Source: Calditrichota bacterium
GTDB lineage: Bacteria; Calditrichota; Calditrichia; RBG-13-44-9; J042
Assembly: GCA_013150955.1 (NCBI GenBank)
Contig: JAADJD010000011.1
Location: 1-24,780 of the forward strand
DNA: 24,780 nt
Direction of reading: 5' to 3'
The notes beneath the pieces are model-generated. The model was not told the origin of the DNA, ran no database searches, and was given only the letters and a program-made list of their open reading frames with translations. Shown here in pieces: positions 1 to 8,547 of the stretch. The position numbers and the translations under genes are program-made. Numbering within the stretch: the stretch's first letter is position 1; every line of letters begins with the position of its first letter.

Positions 1-41
1 ACCGTTTCAACGGTTTGGGTTGTCTAATTCGCACAACGGGT
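1..41 (+). repeat. REP-like palindromic sequence, copy 1
   Basis: This 41-base stretch recurs at 18289-18329 with only two differences. It holds two small hairpins in a row: ACCGT pairs with ACGGT, then GTTGT pairs with ACAAC around a loop containing CTAATTCGC. Paired short hairpins in intergenic DNA are typical of REP elements mobilised by RAYT (Y1-type) transposases, but no such transposase is in the window, so that link is an inference. The left edge of the element may lie outside the window. Confidence 0.55.
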
Positions 42-45
42 AATT

Positions 46-262
46 GTATTTTATTATTTTATTGGTGTTAATTTGTGTGATTCGTAGGCTATTGATAATT
101 TGGGTTTATTATTTTTGTTCGTGTGAATTCGTGTCATTCGTAGGCGAATGCATAATCTGGATTATTTTTATTAGTGCTCATTCGTGCAATTCGTGGTCTA
201 CTGCATCATCTGGGTTTGTTTGTGCTCATTCGTGCAATTCGTGGTCGAACGCATATTCCGGG
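46..262 (+). repeat. Stack of right ends of the dispersed element family
   Basis: Four successive copies of one end motif lie here. Each reads roughly ATTCGTG, a short variable part, ATTCGTGG or ATTCGTAGG, then a TGCATAATCTGGG-like block. The same end occurs singly at the right border of complete elements elsewhere (for example near 8455 and 18056). The interiors and left ends are missing. The ORF that spans this stretch is repeat-derived and is not a gene. Confidence 0.7.
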
Positions 263-303
263 ATAGAACCGGTGACGGATGTCGATCTGGCCACTCGATC
301 TGT

Positions 304-1632
304 TTAGTTTATTTTCGGGAGTAGCTGACGAATGGTTTGCACCATGTTTTCCCGCGAAACCGTAATTTGCTCTCCGGTCTCCATCTGTTTGATATTGACC
401 TGATTGGCCTGTTGTTCATCCGGCCCGGCAATCACCACCAGGGGAATGCCCTTGTCGTTAGCCAGTCCGAATTGTCCCCGCAGTTTGGATTTTCCGGTGT
501 ACAGATCCGTACGGATCCCGGCTGCACGCAATTCGCGGGCAATGGCGATGGAGTAGGGCAGGGTGTTCGGATCGAACACCGTCACCAGCACCTGAACCGG
601 CGTCCGCAGGTGAGGCGGGAACATGTTTAGCTCTTCCATTACCGTGATGATGCGTTCCAGTCCAATGGTGGTGCCGGTAGCCGGAAAATCCTGCCCGGAG
701 AACAGGCCAATCAAATTGTCATACCGGCCACCACCGGTAATGCTCCCGATGCGCGGTTCACGAACCACCGTTTCGTAAATGGGGCCGGTGTAGTAATCCA
801 GTCCCCGGGAGAGGTACAGGTCAAACTGGACGAAATCTTCGGGAATCTGGTAAAGGGCCAGGTATTCGAACAATTCCTGCATTTCCCGAATGCCCTGTTG
901 TCCCACCTCGCTGGCCTGTAGATGCGCGGCGGTCTGTTGCAGGCGGGTGGCGTTGTCTCCGGATGTGGAAAGGATGTCCAGAATGCGCTGCACAGCCTCG
1001 GGCGAAATCTCCCGCTTCAATAGTTCTTCCTTCACTCCCTCCATGCCAATCTTGTCCATCTTATCGATGGCCCGGCATACTTCCAGCTCTTTTTCCATGC
1101 CTGCGCCGGAGACTTCGGTGATCCCGAATAAAATTTTTCGATGATTGATGCGAATGGTAAATTGACGGAAGTTCAGGGATTGGAGCACTTCGTAAATAAT
1201 GGCGATGATTTCGGCATCGGCCAGCATGGAGGGACTGCCCACGATGTCCACGTCGCATTGATAAAATTCCCGGAAGCGGCCTTTTTGCGGCTTATCGGCG
1301 CGCCATACCGGCTGAATCTGATAGCGCTTGAAGGGTTTGGGAATCTGTGGATACATGGCCACCACGCGGGACAGCGGGACGGTTAAATCGTACCGCAAGC
1401 CCACTTCCCGATTGCCCCGATCGGTAAACCGGTAGGTCAGCCGATCGGCTTCCTCACCGTATTTACCGGACAGGGTTTCCCATAGCTCGATGGTGGGTGT
1501 TTCCAGGGGTTCAAACCCGTAACGTTCAAAAATCTCCTTTATGATGCTGATAACGTAGTTGCGCTTGACCATCTGCTCGGGCAGAAAGTCCCGTGTTCCT
1601 TTGTAGATGCGCGGTGTAATTTTTTTACTCAC
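304..1632 (-). CDS. hisS: Histidyl-tRNA synthetase
   Basis: Charges tRNA-His with histidine in the cytoplasm (class II aminoacyl-tRNA synthetase). The 442-residue protein has the normal length. The N-terminal YKGTRDFLPE segment is typical of the family. Motif 2 is the region around FKRYQIQPVWRADKPQKGRF. The histidine-specific motifs LSRGLDYYTGPIYE and GGGRYDNLIGLF follow, and motif 3 is GTTIGLERI. A C-terminal anticodon-binding domain follows from about residue 340. Translation starts at a GTG (1630-1632) placed by an AGGGGAG ribosome site about 8 bases upstream. The gene ends at the repeat stack at 46-262. It is a housekeeping gene with nothing unusual. Confidence 0.98.
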   Translation of the reverse strand: MSKKITPRIYKGTRDFLPEQMVKRNYVISIIKEIFERYGFEPLETPTIELWETLSGKYGEEADRLTYRFTDRGNREVGLRYDLTVPLSRVVAMYPQIPKPFKRYQIQPVWRADKPQKGRFREFYQCDVDIVGSPSMLADAEIIAIIYEVLQSLNFRQFTIRINHRKILFGITEVSGAGMEKELEVCRAIDKMDKIGMEGVKEELLKREISPEAVQRILDILSTSGDNATRLQQTAAHLQASEVGQQGIREMQELFEYLALYQIPEDFVQFDLYLSRGLDYYTGPIYETVVREPRIGSITGGGRYDNLIGLFSGQDFPATGTTIGLERIITVMEELNMFPPHLRTPVQVLVTVFDPNTLPYSIAIARELRAAGIRTDLYTGKSKLRGQFGLANDKGIPLVVIAGPDEQQANQVNIKQMETGEQITVSRENMVQTIRQLLPKIN

Positions 1633-1919
1633 TGGTCACTCCCCTTATCATTCGGTTTTTCTGGTGTTGCACAAGAACAGCTCGATTAGTCACCGGGTGC
1701 TGGCTGTTCCCATGGTTTTTCTTTCTTTTGCCGGGGAACCTGGAAAAACAGGCCGTTTGCAGCGGAGGCATTCGTTGTTTCCGTTCCATGCCCCGAACGG
1801 CCAGTAATCGTTCAACCGGTTCTCTTGTGATTCGAATTCCATTCATACCCCATCCAGCCATTTCGGTTCCCCCGTTCACGGGGAGTTCTGGCCCTTGCTC
1901 CGTATTCATACCCACCTGT
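1633..1919. other. 287-base gap without a recognisable gene
   Basis: This gap lies between hisS and the cytochrome-like gene, both on the minus strand. Open frames cross it on both strands, but their predicted proteins have no recognisable domain and their starts lack a ribosome site. No tRNA, dispersed element or clear terminator is visible. Confidence 0.5.
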
Positions 1920-2330
1920 TCAGTTCTGCGTGTTTGCCCCTTCTTGAATCCAGGTTCGAATGGCCCGGATTTTATTTTCGGGCAACTGCCCCCGCTGGAA
2001 AGGCATCCGCGGCGTATCGCCAAAATTGTCCAGCAGCAGCCGATACAGCAGGCTGTGATCCGGATCCTTGGGAATCACCACCAGCCCCGATCGCCCAATA
2101 AACGTGGGTGTGGCCGTCTCCAGATCCAGCTCCGCTGCGGGTCGGGCACCGCGATGGCAGCCATCCTCAGCGGCACAATCGCTTAAAAAAATAGGATGGA
2201 TGTGCCGGGAAAAACTCAGGTTTTTCTCCGGGTATTCCAGTGTCTCCTCCGGTTGGGTACCGCTGGTGCATCCCCAGTGTCCTCCCAACAGAAGTAAAGA
2301 AATCAAAATCCAGAATGTGAAATAGTTCAT
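1920..2330 (-). CDS. Small cytochrome-c-like envelope protein with atypical haem motif
   Basis: A 136-residue exported protein. Residues 1-22 form a hydrophobic signal segment (LISLLLLGG) ending in HWGC; the cysteine could be lipidated, but the lipobox is not canonical. The rest resembles the compact cytochrome-like domain of Planctomycetes and Bacteroidetes surface proteins: an HIHPIF start, a Cys...CysHis haem-type motif, LDLETA, PDHSLLYRLL, and a closing IRTWIQEGA. The haem motif reads CAAEDGCH, with five residues between the cysteines instead of two. The usual ribosome site is weak (GCGGGA next to the ATG). The gene is divergent from the diguanylate cyclase at 2467. Its redox partner is not evident. 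Confidence 0.75.
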   Translation of the reverse strand: MNYFTFWILISLLLLGGHWGCTSGTQPEETLEYPEKNLSFSRHIHPIFLSDCAAEDGCHRGARPAAELDLETATPTFIGRSGLVVIPKDPDHSLLYRLLLDNFGDTPRMPFQRGQLPENKIRAIRTWIQEGANTQN

Positions 2331-2466
2331 TCCCGCAAACCGGTTTTCGTGTTACCATAGTATCTTAAAAATCAAAAAAACCAAAAATTCTTAAAAATTT
2401 AAAAATTTTGTCCGTATATTTAAAGCATAATTAATATTTTAAGCCAACTTGGGGATGGGTTTGTCC

Positions 2467-3990
2467 ATGACGCGGGAAGGTACTCGTTTACGCCGGAAAC
2501 CCCGTATTTTAATTGTCGATGACGAAGAAGCCGTTCATAAGTTGATTTCGGCGTATCTCAATCGCCAGGGTTATCAGGTCGAAAGTTGTCTGGACAGTCA
2601 GAAAATTATTGAGAAGATTGACGAGATCGAGCCCGATCTCATCTTGATGGATTTGATGATGCCCAATCTGGATGGCATCAGCGCGACCCGCCGCATTCGC
2701 AATCTGGAACGGCATTCCTACCTGCCCATCATTGTGGTGACCGCCCGGAAGGAGATCAAAGAAATGGTGGCCGCGCTGGAGGCCGGGGCCGACGATTACA
2801 TCACCAAACCGTTTGAATTTGAAGAGCTCACGGCGCGCATCAAAAACATGCTGCGCCTGAAGCGCCTGCAGGATCGCCTGGTGCAAAAGACCGCCGAGCT
2901 GGATGAGGCCAATCAGCAAATCGGACGCCTGAACCATGTGCTGGTGGAAACCAATAAACAATTGCAGAAAAAGATCTACGACTTTCACAACCTGTTTGAA
3001 ATTAGCTTCCGGGTGATGGGGCAGTTGGAGCTGCACCAGTTGATCAACCAGGCATTGCTCAATATTCTGGGATTGTTTACCACCCGCAGCGCCATGTTGA
3101 TGATGGTAAGCCAGGAAGATAACGATGTGTTTGAGGTGATTGAAGCCAAGGGATTTTCTCAAAACCAGTTGCAAAAATTTATTATTTACCGCCACGATAA
3201 GCTGATTCATTATCTGGAACTATTAAAGCAGCCGTTTCAGATTCGGGATGTGAGTCGGGAGTTTCAGGAGATTATTCCCGTTCTGAAGAATATGGGCATC
3301 GAAGTGGTTTCGCCGCTCTTTCGGAACGAGGAGATTGTGGGACTGATCTGCCTGGGGCCGAATATTCGGAATCAGGAGTACAGCGAGGACAATCTGGAAA
3401 CGCTGGCCATTCTGACCAACATGCTTTCCGTGGCGCTGCACAATGCGCAGATGTATGAGCACATCAAGGCATTGTCTTACACCGATGGCATGACCGGTCT
3501 GCACAACTATCGCTTCTTCCGGCTGCGTATTAAGGAAGAAATTGCCCGTGCACGCCGTGATGGCTCGCCCGTTTCCCTGCTGATTCTGGATGTGGACTAT
3601 TTCAAAAATTACAACGATACGCTGGGACATCCCGCAGGGGACGATGTGTTGCGCAAATTAAGTTCCATCTTGCGAAAGTCCGTGCGTGATAACGATATTG
3701 TGGCCCGATACGGAGGCGAAGAGTTCGCCATCATTCTACCGGGAACGGACATTGATGGGGCATTGTCCCTGGCTGAACGTATTCGCAGCAAGGTGGAGCG
3801 GACGGCATTTTACAAAGAGGAAATTCAACCCAATGGGAAAATCACCGTGAGCATCGGGAGTGCAACCTTTCCCCGCGATGCGGTGACGGTGGAAGATCTG
3901 GTGATTGCCGCGGACAGGGCCCTTTATCAGGCCAAATATTCCGGACGGAACCGGGTGGTTCAGGCACAAGAACTTGTTGAGAAAGAATGA
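2467..3990 (+). CDS. Response regulator with GAF and GGDEF domains (diguanylate cyclase)
   Basis: Expected to make cyclic di-GMP from two GTP when its receiver is phosphorylated. Numbered from the ATG at 2467 (507 residues): the receiver domain spans about 12-130, with acidic pair D18/D19, phospho-acceptor D62, T92 and K114 all present. A coiled-coil linker follows to about 185, a GAF-like sensor to about 330, then a GGDEF domain. The active motif is GGEEF at 416-420. The RDND at 407-410, five residues before it, matches the product-inhibition I-site RxxD. No ribosome site fixes the start: TTG 2449 and ATG 2455 are in frame and possible. The stop overlaps the bshA start by 4 bases (ATGA). The cognate histidine kinase is not in the window. 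Confidence 0.95.
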   Translation: MTREGTRLRRKPRILIVDDEEAVHKLISAYLNRQGYQVESCLDSQKIIEKIDEIEPDLILMDLMMPNLDGISATRRIRNLERHSYLPIIVVTARKEIKEMVAALEAGADDYITKPFEFEELTARIKNMLRLKRLQDRLVQKTAELDEANQQIGRLNHVLVETNKQLQKKIYDFHNLFEISFRVMGQLELHQLINQALLNILGLFTTRSAMLMMVSQEDNDVFEVIEAKGFSQNQLQKFIIYRHDKLIHYLELLKQPFQIRDVSREFQEIIPVLKNMGIEVVSPLFRNEEIVGLICLGPNIRNQEYSEDNLETLAILTNMLSVALHNAQMYEHIKALSYTDGMTGLHNYRFFRLRIKEEIARARRDGSPVSLLILDVDYFKNYNDTLGHPAGDDVLRKLSSILRKSVRDNDIVARYGGEEFAIILPGTDIDGALSLAERIRSKVERTAFYKEEIQPNGKITVSIGSATFPRDAVTVEDLVIAADRALYQAKYSGRNRVVQAQELVEKE

Positions 3991-5108
3991 AGATCGGGAT
4001 TGCGTGTTATCCCACCTACGGGGGCAGTGGGGTGGTGGCCACTGAGCTGGGCAAGAACCTGGCCCGGCGGGGACACGAAGTCCACTTCTTTTCCTACGCC
4101 CTGCCGTATCGTTTAAACGAATTCCTGGAAAATATTTTTTTCCACGAAGTGGAAGTGCCCCAGTACCCGCTATTTAAGTATCCCCCGTATGCCCTGTCGC
4201 TGGCTACAAAAATGGCCGAAATTGCGGTACACGAAAAGCTGGATTTCATCCATGTCCATTATGCTATACCCCATGCGATTTCGGCGTACCTGTCGCGGGA
4301 GATGATTGCCGATCAGCACACAGTCAGGATCATCACCACGCTGCACGGTACGGATATCACCCTGGTGGGGGTGGATCCCTCGTTTATGCGGATTACCCGT
4401 TTTGGCATCAATCGCAGCGATGCGGTGACGGCCGTTTCTCAATTTTTAAAGGAAGAAACGGAACGCACATTTGAACCCAAAGTCCCCATTCACGTAATTC
4501 ATAATTTTATTGAGGAGCATCCCCTGCAGGAGCAGGTTTGTGGGCATTTAAAGGAGCGCCTGGCACCGCACGGGGAGCCCATTCTGGTGCACCTGTCGAA
4601 TTTCCGTCCGGTAAAGCGGGTGCTGGATGTGCTGGAGATTGCGGCACGGGTGCGCCGGAAGCTGGCGGTCAAGCTGCTCTTCATCGGCGATGGGCCGGAT
4701 CGCTCCCTGGCCGAGCAAAAGGCGCGGGAATTAAAAATGGAACAGAATGTCATCTTTCTGGGCAAACAGGAAAATATTTACCCGTTTTTAACGATTGGCG
4801 ATGTGTTCATCATGCCCAGTGCGCTGGAGAGCTTTGGTCTGGCTGCACTGGAGGCCATGAGCTGCGGCGTCCCCTGCGTGACCAGCCGGGTGGGAGGATT
4901 GAAAGAAATTATGCGGGATGGCATCACCGGATTTACTGCTGAGGTTGGGGATGTGGAAACCATGAGTGAGCATGTGCTGCACATTCTTCAAAACCCGGAT
5001 TTAAAACAGCGCCTGTCGCGCTCGGCCAGGGAATACGCGTTCGATAATTTTCACGTGGATCGCATCATCCCGCAGTATCTGGCGCTGTACGAATCGCTCC
5101 AGTCGTGA
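3987..5108 (+). CDS. bshA: N-acetyl-alpha-D-glucosaminyl L-malate synthase (bacillithiol step 1)
   Basis: A GT4-family glycosyltransferase that joins UDP-GlcNAc to L-malate, the first step of bacillithiol synthesis. The 373-residue protein opens with [20 protein letters not shown], the nucleotide-sugar-binding glycine loop characteristic of BshA. It continues with [26 protein letters not shown] and [13 protein letters not shown]. The C-terminal Rossmann half has the retaining-GT4 signature [20 protein letters not shown] around 4814-4875. Length and motif order are normal. The ATG overlaps the cyclase stop, so the two are probably co-translated. bshB and bshC are not in the window. A weak hairpin terminator candidate follows at 5125. 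Confidence 0.95.
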   Translation: MKIGIACYPTYGGSGVVATELGKNLARRGHEVHFFSYALPYRLNEFLENIFFHEVEVPQYPLFKYPPYALSLATKMAEIAVHEKLDFIHVHYAIPHAISAYLSREMIADQHTVRIITTLHGTDITLVGVDPSFMRITRFGINRSDAVTAVSQFLKEETERTFEPKVPIHVIHNFIEEHPLQEQVCGHLKERLAPHGEPILVHLSNFRPVKRVLDVLEIAARVRRKLAVKLLFIGDGPDRSLAEQKARELKMEQNVIFLGKQENIYPFLTIGDVFIMPSALESFGLAALEAMSCGVPCVTSRVGGLKEIMRDGITGFTAEVGDVETMSEHVLHILQNPDLKQRLSRSAREYAFDNFHVDRIIPQYLALYESLQS

Positions 5109-5124
5109 AGGCAGGTTTTTGCAG

Positions 5125-5144
5125 AACCGACGCTTTTCGGTTTT
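5125..5144 (+). terminator. Weak hairpin after bshA
   Basis: AACCGA at 5125-5130 pairs with TCGGTT at 5137-5142 around a six-base loop, followed by a short T run. It is only 17 bases past the bshA stop, where an intrinsic terminator would be expected, but the stem is short and A+T-rich. Confidence 0.35.
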
Positions 5145-5187
5145 ATCCAGCAGAAAAATTTTGTATATATAAGTTCCATGACGGTTG

Positions 5188-5206
5188 AACCGATAATCGA
5201 TCGGTT
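5188..5206 (+). promoter_or_regulatory. Inverted repeat upstream of the formiminotransferase-like gene
   Basis: AACCGAT at 5188-5194 and ATCGGTT at 5200-5206 form a perfect 7-base inverted repeat with a 5-base centre. It lies just downstream of an A+T-rich TATATATAA stretch and about 50 bases before the gene start. It could be an operator or an RNA hairpin; nothing further can be said from sequence. Confidence 0.3.
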
Positions 5207-5253
5207 TATGCAATAAAGATGGTTACTTGGATTTGTAGCGGAAGGTGCATCTT

Positions 5254-6321
5254 TTGGATTTTAAACAGATTCAAAAGGAATTCTTTGTATTAACGGTGAA
5301 CTTTTCGGAGGGGAGGGATCCCCGTCGGATTGATGCCGTGGCGTGCAAGGTGGATGCCATCCGGGATGGCATTTTGTTGATGGTCAAGCCCAACGAACGC
5401 TACAATCGCACGGTCATTTCGCTGGCCACCCGCCTGGATAAGCTGAAACCCGCCGCCCTGACCATTGCCCGCGCGGTGAAGGACAATGTGGACATGCAAA
5501 AGCACCAGGGAGCGTACCCACGTCTGGGTGCCCTGGACAACATGGCGGTGATCCCATTGACCTTTCGGAATTTACCGCTGGCATCGGTGGTAGCGCGGGA
5601 TGTGGCCGAGCAGCTGGGACGGGAATTTAAGATGCCGGTCTATTTGTTCGGTGCTGCGGCTACCCGCCCGGAGCGGAAGGAAATCCAGTTTTTCCGCCAG
5701 TACCAGTACGAACAGTTGCCGGAATTGCTGCACCAACCCGACTGGCAACCCGATTTTGGCCCCCGGAAGTTTCATCCGCAGCTCGGAGCAGCACTCATCG
5801 GGGCGCGGTTGTTCTATTTAACCTTTGCCATCTATCTGGATACCGAGGAAATTGAAATCGTCGAGCGGTTTGCCCAGTCATTTACTCACTTTGAGGGCGT
5901 AAGTGAGGAAAATGCTTCCGAACTCGACGAAAAGCCATTCAAAATTCGAAAACTGGAGATCCTGCGGCACGTGTCAACGCTGGTGGATCTGGTATCCCAT
6001 CAGCGCATGGTGCGCATCATCTGCAAAATTAAGGATTATCAGCAAGCGCCCCTGCACGAGGTGTATGAGTTGCTGGAAAAAGCCTTCAACCGGATCGGGA
6101 TTAAATTAATTGGTAGCCAGATCTTTGGGTTCATTCCCTCAGAAGTGTTGATTCAGGCAGGGCGTTACTTTTTTAAGGGAAAGTCATTGCGGCATATGGA
6201 CGAATTGCGCTTCCTGACCCTGGCAGTAAATCGTCTCCGCGTCGATGCCATCGAACCATTCGACCGCAATTTGCAAATTCTGGAATGGTGCATCCGCAAT
6301 GCGCTGTTGATCGAAGCATAG
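5254..6321 (+). CDS. Glutamate formiminotransferase-like protein with substituted active site
   Basis: Related to the formiminotransferase domain of FTCD, which moves a formimino group between formiminoglutamate and tetrahydrofolate. Family hallmarks are the N-terminal VNFSEGRD, NRTV, DMQKHQGAYPRLGALD, PVYLFGAAA and a DFGPRKFHPQLGAALIGAR stretch opening the second subdomain. Against the porcine enzyme as I recall it, the catalytic histidine of GEHPRMGALD is Tyr88 here, and the acidic DVDAG loop is replaced by MVKPN. It may therefore bind folate or do something else. A TTG start at 5254 is preferred because GGAAGG sits 8 bases upstream; GTG 5245 is the alternative. At about 355 residues it is slightly longer than the bare domain. 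No histidine-degradation genes are adjacent. Confidence 0.8.
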   Translation: MDFKQIQKEFFVLTVNFSEGRDPRRIDAVACKVDAIRDGILLMVKPNERYNRTVISLATRLDKLKPAALTIARAVKDNVDMQKHQGAYPRLGALDNMAVIPLTFRNLPLASVVARDVAEQLGREFKMPVYLFGAAATRPERKEIQFFRQYQYEQLPELLHQPDWQPDFGPRKFHPQLGAALIGARLFYLTFAIYLDTEEIEIVERFAQSFTHFEGVSEENASELDEKPFKIRKLEILRHVSTLVDLVSHQRMVRIICKIKDYQQAPLHEVYELLEKAFNRIGIKLIGSQIFGFIPSEVLIQAGRYFFKGKSLRHMDELRFLTLAVNRLRVDAIEPFDRNLQILEWCIRNALLIEA

Positions 6322-6557
6322 GACATAAAATTAAACCATTTCCATCCTGGAGACGTTTAAGGAGTGACTTTCGGAAAAAACGGGAAAGTGAGTGAGCGGG
6401 GGGAAATTTATTGAAATTGATGGTAATCATATTTAAATTTTGTCAAACTTACTAATTTTAAGAGATTTAAGATTTGTGAAAATGGAATAAAAGGTTGAGT
6501 TTATCCGAAAATTACCGAATAGAATAAAAAAATACATAAACAGGTTTTGAGGGGATT

Positions 6558-7109
6558 ATGATTGAAGTAAAAATTAACGGTCTGTTTTTAACCCAATCAC
6601 AGGCCAGCGGTGTGATTTTAAAGGAGATCCATGGAGAGCGCACCCTGCCCATCATCATCGGCGAGTATGAGGCGCAATCCATTGCCCTGGGATTGGAAAA
6701 CATTAAGCCCCCTCGTCCCATCACCCATGATCTGACCCTGCGGATTATCGAGTCCCTGGGGGGACAGATCGAGCGGGTTATCGTAACCGATCTGCGCAAC
6801 AACACCTATTATGCCATCATTCAGATTCGACGAAAAATGAAATTGTACGAAATTGATGCCCGGCCCAGCGATGCCATTGCTCTGGCCGTCCGTCAGAATA
6901 TACCGATCTATGTGGAAGAGGAAGTGATGCGCAAAGGGGCGTATACACCGGACGAAATGCAGGAACTGGACGAGACCCCCATCGATCTCAAACAAAATCG
7001 ACTGGAACAACTGAAAAAAGAATTGCAGGAGGCTGTCGAAAAAGAGGAGTATGAACGCGCTGCAAAAATCCGCGATGAAATCAAAAAATTAGAATCCCGC
7101 CAATCTTAA
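6558..7109 (+). CDS. Bifunctional nuclease family (DUF151) protein with UVR motif
   Basis: 183 residues. Residues 1-135 form the DUF151/BFN domain: IEVKINGLFLTQSQASGVIL, then LPIIIGEYEAQSIALGLE, ITHDLTLRIIESLGG and the strongly conserved IDARPSDAIALAVRQNIPIYV. Residues 150-180 form a UvrB/UvrC-type helical hairpin (LKKELQEAVEKEEYERAAKI), usually a protein-protein contact. Plant and bacterial members have been reported to have nuclease activity, but most are uncharacterised. The ribosome site GAGGGG lies about 5 bases before the ATG. The MBL-fold gene starts 15 bases after the stop, so the two are probably co-transcribed. Confidence 0.92.
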   Translation: MIEVKINGLFLTQSQASGVILKEIHGERTLPIIIGEYEAQSIALGLENIKPPRPITHDLTLRIIESLGGQIERVIVTDLRNNTYYAIIQIRRKMKLYEIDARPSDAIALAVRQNIPIYVEEEVMRKGAYTPDEMQELDETPIDLKQNRLEQLKKELQEAVEKEEYERAAKIRDEIKKLESRQS

Positions 7110-7124
7110 CCGCGAGGACATAAC

Positions 7125-8033
7125 ATGCCGAAAGCAGAGTTTCGAATGAAAATTTATGGGGTACGCGGTAGTTATCCACCCACCAATGGGTTCGCCACCC
7201 ATTTTGGAGTCAACACCACCTGCATCCGCTTTGATATCGGCAAACATCTGATCGTCTTCGACGCCGGCACCGGCATCATTAACCTGGGAAACGATCTCTT
7301 AAAAGAAATCAAAAATGGAAATTCCCGGCAGAACCTCTGGAAGATCCATCTTTTCTTTACCCATCTACACATCGATCATTTGATGGGATTTCCGTATTTT
7401 TCCATGATTTACATTCCCCAGACGGAACTGCACCTCATATCCCCCAGGATTCTGGTATACTCGCTCAAAGATTCGCTGGAAATGTTGATGAGTCCGGCGC
7501 TTTTTCCGGTAACCATGAACGAATTGCCCTCGCGGAAGATTTTTCATGATCTGGCGGAAAATCGTGTGGTGTTTTTTCTGGAGGACGATTTTCAGATCGT
7601 GCACGTCACCGATGCTCCTTCCGTTAAAAACTGGATCGGAAAGATTAGCTGTATCCGGAATTACACACATCCCAAAGGCGGGACATACATTTACAAGGTT
7701 GAATTTCAGAACAATCATTCGGTGGTTTTTGCCACCGATGTGGAAGGATTTGTGGGAGGGGATCAGCGCATCATCAACTTTGCCCGCGGTGCTGATATTT
7801 TGATCCACGATGCGCAGTACACCCTGCGGGAGTACGAGATGTTTCAGGGATTTGGACACAGTACGTATGAAATGGCCTGCGAGATTGCCAAAAAAGCCGA
7901 AGTAAAAAAGCTGCTGCTCTTCCACCACGATCCCAAGCACGATGACGCGGAGCTCTCCGAACTGGAAATGAAAGCGCGGGAAATTTTCCCGGAAACTTAC
8001 ATGGCTTCGGAGAACATGGAATTTAATTTTTAA
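7125..8033 (+). CDS. MBL-fold metal-dependent hydrolase (RNase Z / cyclic phosphodiesterase-like)
   Basis: A 302-residue metallo-beta-lactamase-fold enzyme. The N-terminal IYGVRGSYP and the following VNTTCIRF are typical of the RNase Z/PqsE-like branch that hydrolyses phosphodiesters. The metal-binding motif is HLHIDH at residues 80-85. Further ligands are likely D205 in FATDVEG and the histidines of LLLFHHDPKHDD near 267. A long insert between about 100 and 165 separates the two halves. The substrate cannot be named: it is not a tRNA 3' nuclease by length, and no cyclic-nucleotide gene is next to it. The start ATG follows GAGGACA. It is co-directional with the DUF151 gene 15 bases upstream. 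Confidence 0.88.
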   Translation: MPKAEFRMKIYGVRGSYPPTNGFATHFGVNTTCIRFDIGKHLIVFDAGTGIINLGNDLLKEIKNGNSRQNLWKIHLFFTHLHIDHLMGFPYFSMIYIPQTELHLISPRILVYSLKDSLEMLMSPALFPVTMNELPSRKIFHDLAENRVVFFLEDDFQIVHVTDAPSVKNWIGKISCIRNYTHPKGGTYIYKVEFQNNHSVVFATDVEGFVGGDQRIINFARGADILIHDAQYTLREYEMFQGFGHSTYEMACEIAKKAEVKKLLLFHHDPKHDDAELSELEMKAREIFPETYMASENMEFNF

Positions 8034-8050
8034 ACCGGCAACACCCCGGT
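8034..8050 (+). terminator. Possible short terminator after the MBL-fold gene
   Basis: ACCGG pairs with CCGGT around a seven-base loop immediately after the stop codon, followed only by CTTT. The position is right but the stem and T run are weak. Confidence 0.25.
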
Positions 8051-8123
8051 CTTTAAGGCCGTTCCCATATTTCACCCGATTCCCACTCGGCGTCTTCCTC
8101 TTATCCCCACACCTTGAGCTTAA

Positions 8124-8455
8124 CCCAAATAATGTATTAAACCGCGAATCACACGAATGAAACCAAAAAATATCTACACAATCGCGAATAAACTCTGGAA
8201 CACATTTTCATCCAGACACAATCCAAAATATTTTATCCCAAATAATGCAATAGCCTACGAATGACACGAATTAACACCAAAAAAAATAAAATGCACTGGA
8301 TTCTATCTGGATGAGAATGTTTTCCTGGATATATTCGCTATTTTGTTGATTTTATTCGAATTCATTCGCGTGATTCGTGGTTTAACGCATTATCTGGGTT
8401 TATTGGTTTTATTTGTGTTCATTCGTGGTATTCGTAGGCGTATGCATAATCTGGG
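8124..8455. mobile_element. Dispersed inverted-repeat element with a second copy nested inside it
   Basis: The outer element starts CCCAAATAATG at 8124 and ends in ATAATCTGGG at 8455. Its two ends are imperfect inverted repeats of each other over nearly 40 bases. It is split after TTTTAT (8231-8236) by a complete inner element at 8237-8398 in the opposite orientation. Past the inner element the outer sequence resumes with TTGGTTTTATTTGTG, as in the less interrupted copy near 18005. TTTAT flanks the inner copy on both sides (8232-8236 and 8399-8403). No transposase ORF exists inside, so this is MITE-like. The 107-residue ORF that starts here is not a gene. Confidence 0.75.
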
Positions 8456-8547
8456 CTTAACGGACAATTTGTGGAGAATTCAATTGCTGCTGGTGTTTTT
8501 CGTTGCCGATGATTATTTTGCACCGTTCAAAAAGAAAGGAAAAGATG

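Noticed and set aside
1625-2023. 132-residue minus-strand ORF between hisS and the cytochrome-like gene
   Set aside because: Overlaps the real gene at 1920, low-complexity basic composition, no recognised motif or ribosome site.
2509-3210. 233-residue minus-strand ORF
   Set aside because: Antisense shadow of the receiver-GAF-GGDEF gene; His/Gln-rich composition is typical of such shadows.
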